This document shows, in pieces, positions 62,412-64,000 of a stretch of 64,000 bases of DNA. The translations under genes and the position numbers were made by a program. The notes beneath the pieces were generated by a model, which was given only the letters and a program-made list of their open reading frames with translations, did not search any database and was not told where the DNA came from. The stretch is from NCBI RefSeq assembly GCF_030407495.1, contig NZ_JASDDG010000013.1, forward strand, positions 29,834 to 93,833. The letters run 5' to 3'. How positions within the stretch are numbered: position 1 is the stretch's first letter; each line of letters begins with the position of its first letter. Source of the DNA: Arthrobacter sp. APC 3897 (lineage in GTDB: Bacteria > Actinomycetota > Actinomycetes > Actinomycetales > Micrococcaceae).

Positions 62412-62440
62412 CCTATGGAACGGTGTCTTCACCGCATAGG
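62412..62440. promoter_or_regulatory. Inverted repeat between pucR and the ALDH gene
   Basis: CCTATG (62412-62417) and CATAGG (62435-62440) enclose CGGTG (62421-62425) and CACCG (62430-62434). The two half sites are CCTATG-gaa-CGGTG and CACCG-CATAGG, with a 3-nt bulge on the left. This is a candidate binding site for the divergent PucR protein. Confidence 0.5.
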
Positions 62441-62504
62441 TTGAAAGGAATGCCCCGGGCACTGGAGTCCGGGCTTACCTCCATTCGAAAGGACAGTGCG
62501 AGCC

Positions 62505-63935
62505 ATGGCCCAGACGCTGCAAAACTTCATCAACGGAGAGTTTGTCCCGGCACAGGGAACCGAACAGCTGGAAATCATCAACCCGGTCAACGGCGAAGTG
62601 GTGGCCTCGTCTCCGGTGTCCAACCAGGCAGACGTTGACGCCGCCATGGAGGCCGCCGCGACCGCCTTCAAGACCTGGAAGCGGACCACTCCGTCCGAAC
62701 GCCAGCGCATGCTCCTTCGCCTAGCCGATGCCCTGGAAGCCAACTCCGATGAACTGGTGGACGCCCAGCACCGCAACACCGGACAGGTTCCCTCCGTCAT
62801 TGCCGCGGAGGAAGTAGCCGTGGGAGCGGACCAGCTGCGCTTCTTCGCCGGCGCCGCCCGTCTGCTGGAAGGCAAGGCAGCCGGTGAATACGTGGAGGAC
62901 CACACGTCCTTCATCCGCCGCGAGCCAATCGGCGTCGTTGCCCAGGTTGCCCCCTGGAACTACCCGCTGCTGATGGCCGTCTGGAAGATCGGGCCGGCGC
63001 TCGCCGCAGGAAACACCGTAGTGCTCAAGCCCTCCGACACCACGCCCGAATCCACGCTCGTCCTGGCCCGGCTCGCCGGGGAGATTTTCCCTCCCGGCGT
63101 CCTGAACGTCGTCCTGGGCACCGGAGAAACCGGTGCCGCCATGGTGGAGCACCCGGTCCCGGGCCTGGTGTCCATCACCGGTTCAGTGCGCGCCGGCATC
63201 GCTGTGGCTTCCGGTGCCGCCAAAACGCTCAAGCGTGCGCACCTGGAACTCGGAGGAAAGGCACCTGCAGTGGTGTTCGCTGACGCGGACCTGCAGAAAA
63301 CTGCCCGCGCCGTGGCTGAGTTTTCCTTCTTCAACGCAGGCCAGGACTGCACGGCCATCACCCGTGTCCTTGTGGAGGACTCAGTCCAGGACGAGTTTGT
63401 GGCCGCTCTCGCGGAGCACACCAAAACCCTGCAGACCGGACACGAGGATTCCGAGGAGAACTACTTTGGACCTCTGAACAACATCAACCACTTCAACGCG
63501 GTCAACGCCGTCATTGATGCCCTGCCGGAGCACTGCCGCATTGTCACCGGCGGCAAGCGCGCCGGGGCCAAGGGGTTCTTCTTTGAACCAACGATCATCA
63601 CCGGCGCCCGCCAGGATGATGACATCGTCCAGAAGGAAACCTTCGGCCCGGTCATCACAGTGCAGGGTTTCAGCACCGAGGAGGAAGCCGTGGAAATGGC
63701 CAACGACGTCGAATATGCCCTGGCATCCAGCGTCTGGACCAGCAACCACGGCCGGGCCATGCGGCTGGCCCGCGATCTTGACTTTGGCGCCGTCTGGATT
63801 AACACGCACATCCTGCTCACGGCCGAAATGCCGCACGGCGGATTCAAGAGTTCCGGCTATGGCAAGGACCTTTCCATGTACGGCGTGGAGGACTACACCC
63901 GAATCAAGCACGTGATGACCGCGCTGGACGCTTAA
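62505..63935 (+). CDS. Gamma-aminobutyraldehyde-type dehydrogenase
   Basis: This 476-residue NAD(P)-dependent aldehyde dehydrogenase has the catalytic Cys282 in FNAGQDCTA and the general base Glu248 in LELGGKAP. The cofactor motif is VAPWNYPLLMAVWKIGPALA. The overall sequence (FINGEFVPAQGTEQLEI, FGAVWINTHILLTAEMPHGG) is of the PatD/GabD type that oxidises 4-aminobutyraldehyde from putrescine. The ATG at 62505 is chosen over the in-frame GTG at 62496. The next gene starts just beyond the window; its ribosome site (CGAAAGGCAC) is at the edge. Confidence 0.88.
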   Translation: MAQTLQNFINGEFVPAQGTEQLEIINPVNGEVVASSPVSNQADVDAAMEAAATAFKTWKRTTPSERQRMLLRLADALEANSDELVDAQHRNTGQVPSVIAAEEVAVGADQLRFFAGAARLLEGKAAGEYVEDHTSFIRREPIGVVAQVAPWNYPLLMAVWKIGPALAAGNTVVLKPSDTTPESTLVLARLAGEIFPPGVLNVVLGTGETGAAMVEHPVPGLVSITGSVRAGIAVASGAAKTLKRAHLELGGKAPAVVFADADLQKTARAVAEFSFFNAGQDCTAITRVLVEDSVQDEFVAALAEHTKTLQTGHEDSEENYFGPLNNINHFNAVNAVIDALPEHCRIVTGGKRAGAKGFFFEPTIITGARQDDDIVQKETFGPVITVQGFSTEEEAVEMANDVEYALASSVWTSNHGRAMRLARDLDFGAVWINTHILLTAEMPHGGFKSSGYGKDLSMYGVEDYTRIKHVMTALDA

Positions 63936-64000
63936 GCGAACCCGCACACCACCTACCCCCCCCCGCAGCAACCGCAGCACCGTTCGAAAGGCACACCCCA

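Overview
The window is ordinary high-GC actinobacterial chromosome, most likely from Arthrobacter sensu lato (Micrococcaceae). The main reasons are the gene families present (phenylacetyl-CoA epoxidase operon, Lrp-linked branched-chain 2-oxoacid dehydrogenase, menaquinone genes, BCCT carriers, DyP and PCuAC copper genes), the frequent GTG starts, and several starts placed 5-6 nt after a TANNNT box, which is the leaderless layout of actinobacteria. I see no rRNA, tRNA, CRISPR array, transposase or phage genes.

Layout. 1-8.3 kb: oligopeptidase B, a PadR regulator with a membrane protein, and the paaABCDE phenylacetyl-CoA epoxidase operon ending in a PaaG-like isomerase. A PaaR-type operator lies before paaA, but no PaaR gene is present. 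8.5-12.1 kb: a copper/haem group (His-rich membrane protein, CopC with an internal deletion, PCuAC lipoprotein, Tat-exported DyP peroxidase) and a small DUF6480-like protein. 12.2-19.8 kb: an Lrp regulator divergent from bkdABC, a metallo-beta-lactamase-fold hydrolase, an MFS carrier and a PAP2 phosphatase. 19.9-25.3 kb: menC, small membrane proteins, a frameshifted Clp_N-SRPBCC gene, and PhoX. 25.4-28.7 kb: a persulfide-response locus (CstR-like repressor, rhodanese, TauE-type exporter, persulfide dioxygenase-rhodanese fusion). 28.8-32.8 kb: a VIT1-type transporter, then a tightly packed four-gene operon encoding an ImmA/IrrE-type metalloprotease, a DUF6545 seven-helix protein, a membrane-anchored alpha/beta hydrolase and an EspR-like regulator.

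32.9-45.8 kb: a CPBP protease remnant, the formamidase pair fmdB-fmdA, two closely related BCCT carriers flanking an amino-acid permease, a HisC-like aminotransferase and a ThDP enzyme, then a second ThDP enzyme. 46-56 kb: menD, an amino-acid ABC transporter with two tandem binding proteins and an ARG-box-like operator, then menF, menG, a geranylgeranyl-reductase-type protein and a polyprenyl diphosphate synthase. With menC these cover part of menaquinone head-group synthesis, side-chain synthesis and probably side-chain saturation. 56-64 kb: an orphan protein resembling the thiopeptide/lanthipeptide elimination domain, a HIT protein, a SUKH-like protein, a glycolipid-binding-domain protein, an M13 peptidase, and a PucR regulator divergent from an aminobutyraldehyde dehydrogenase.

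The best candidates for undescribed biology are the ImmA/IrrE-DUF6545-hydrolase-EspR operon, with a palindrome over its promoter, and the stand-alone lanthipeptide-elimination-like gene, bracketed by palindromes. Both functions are inferred from sequence patterns alone.
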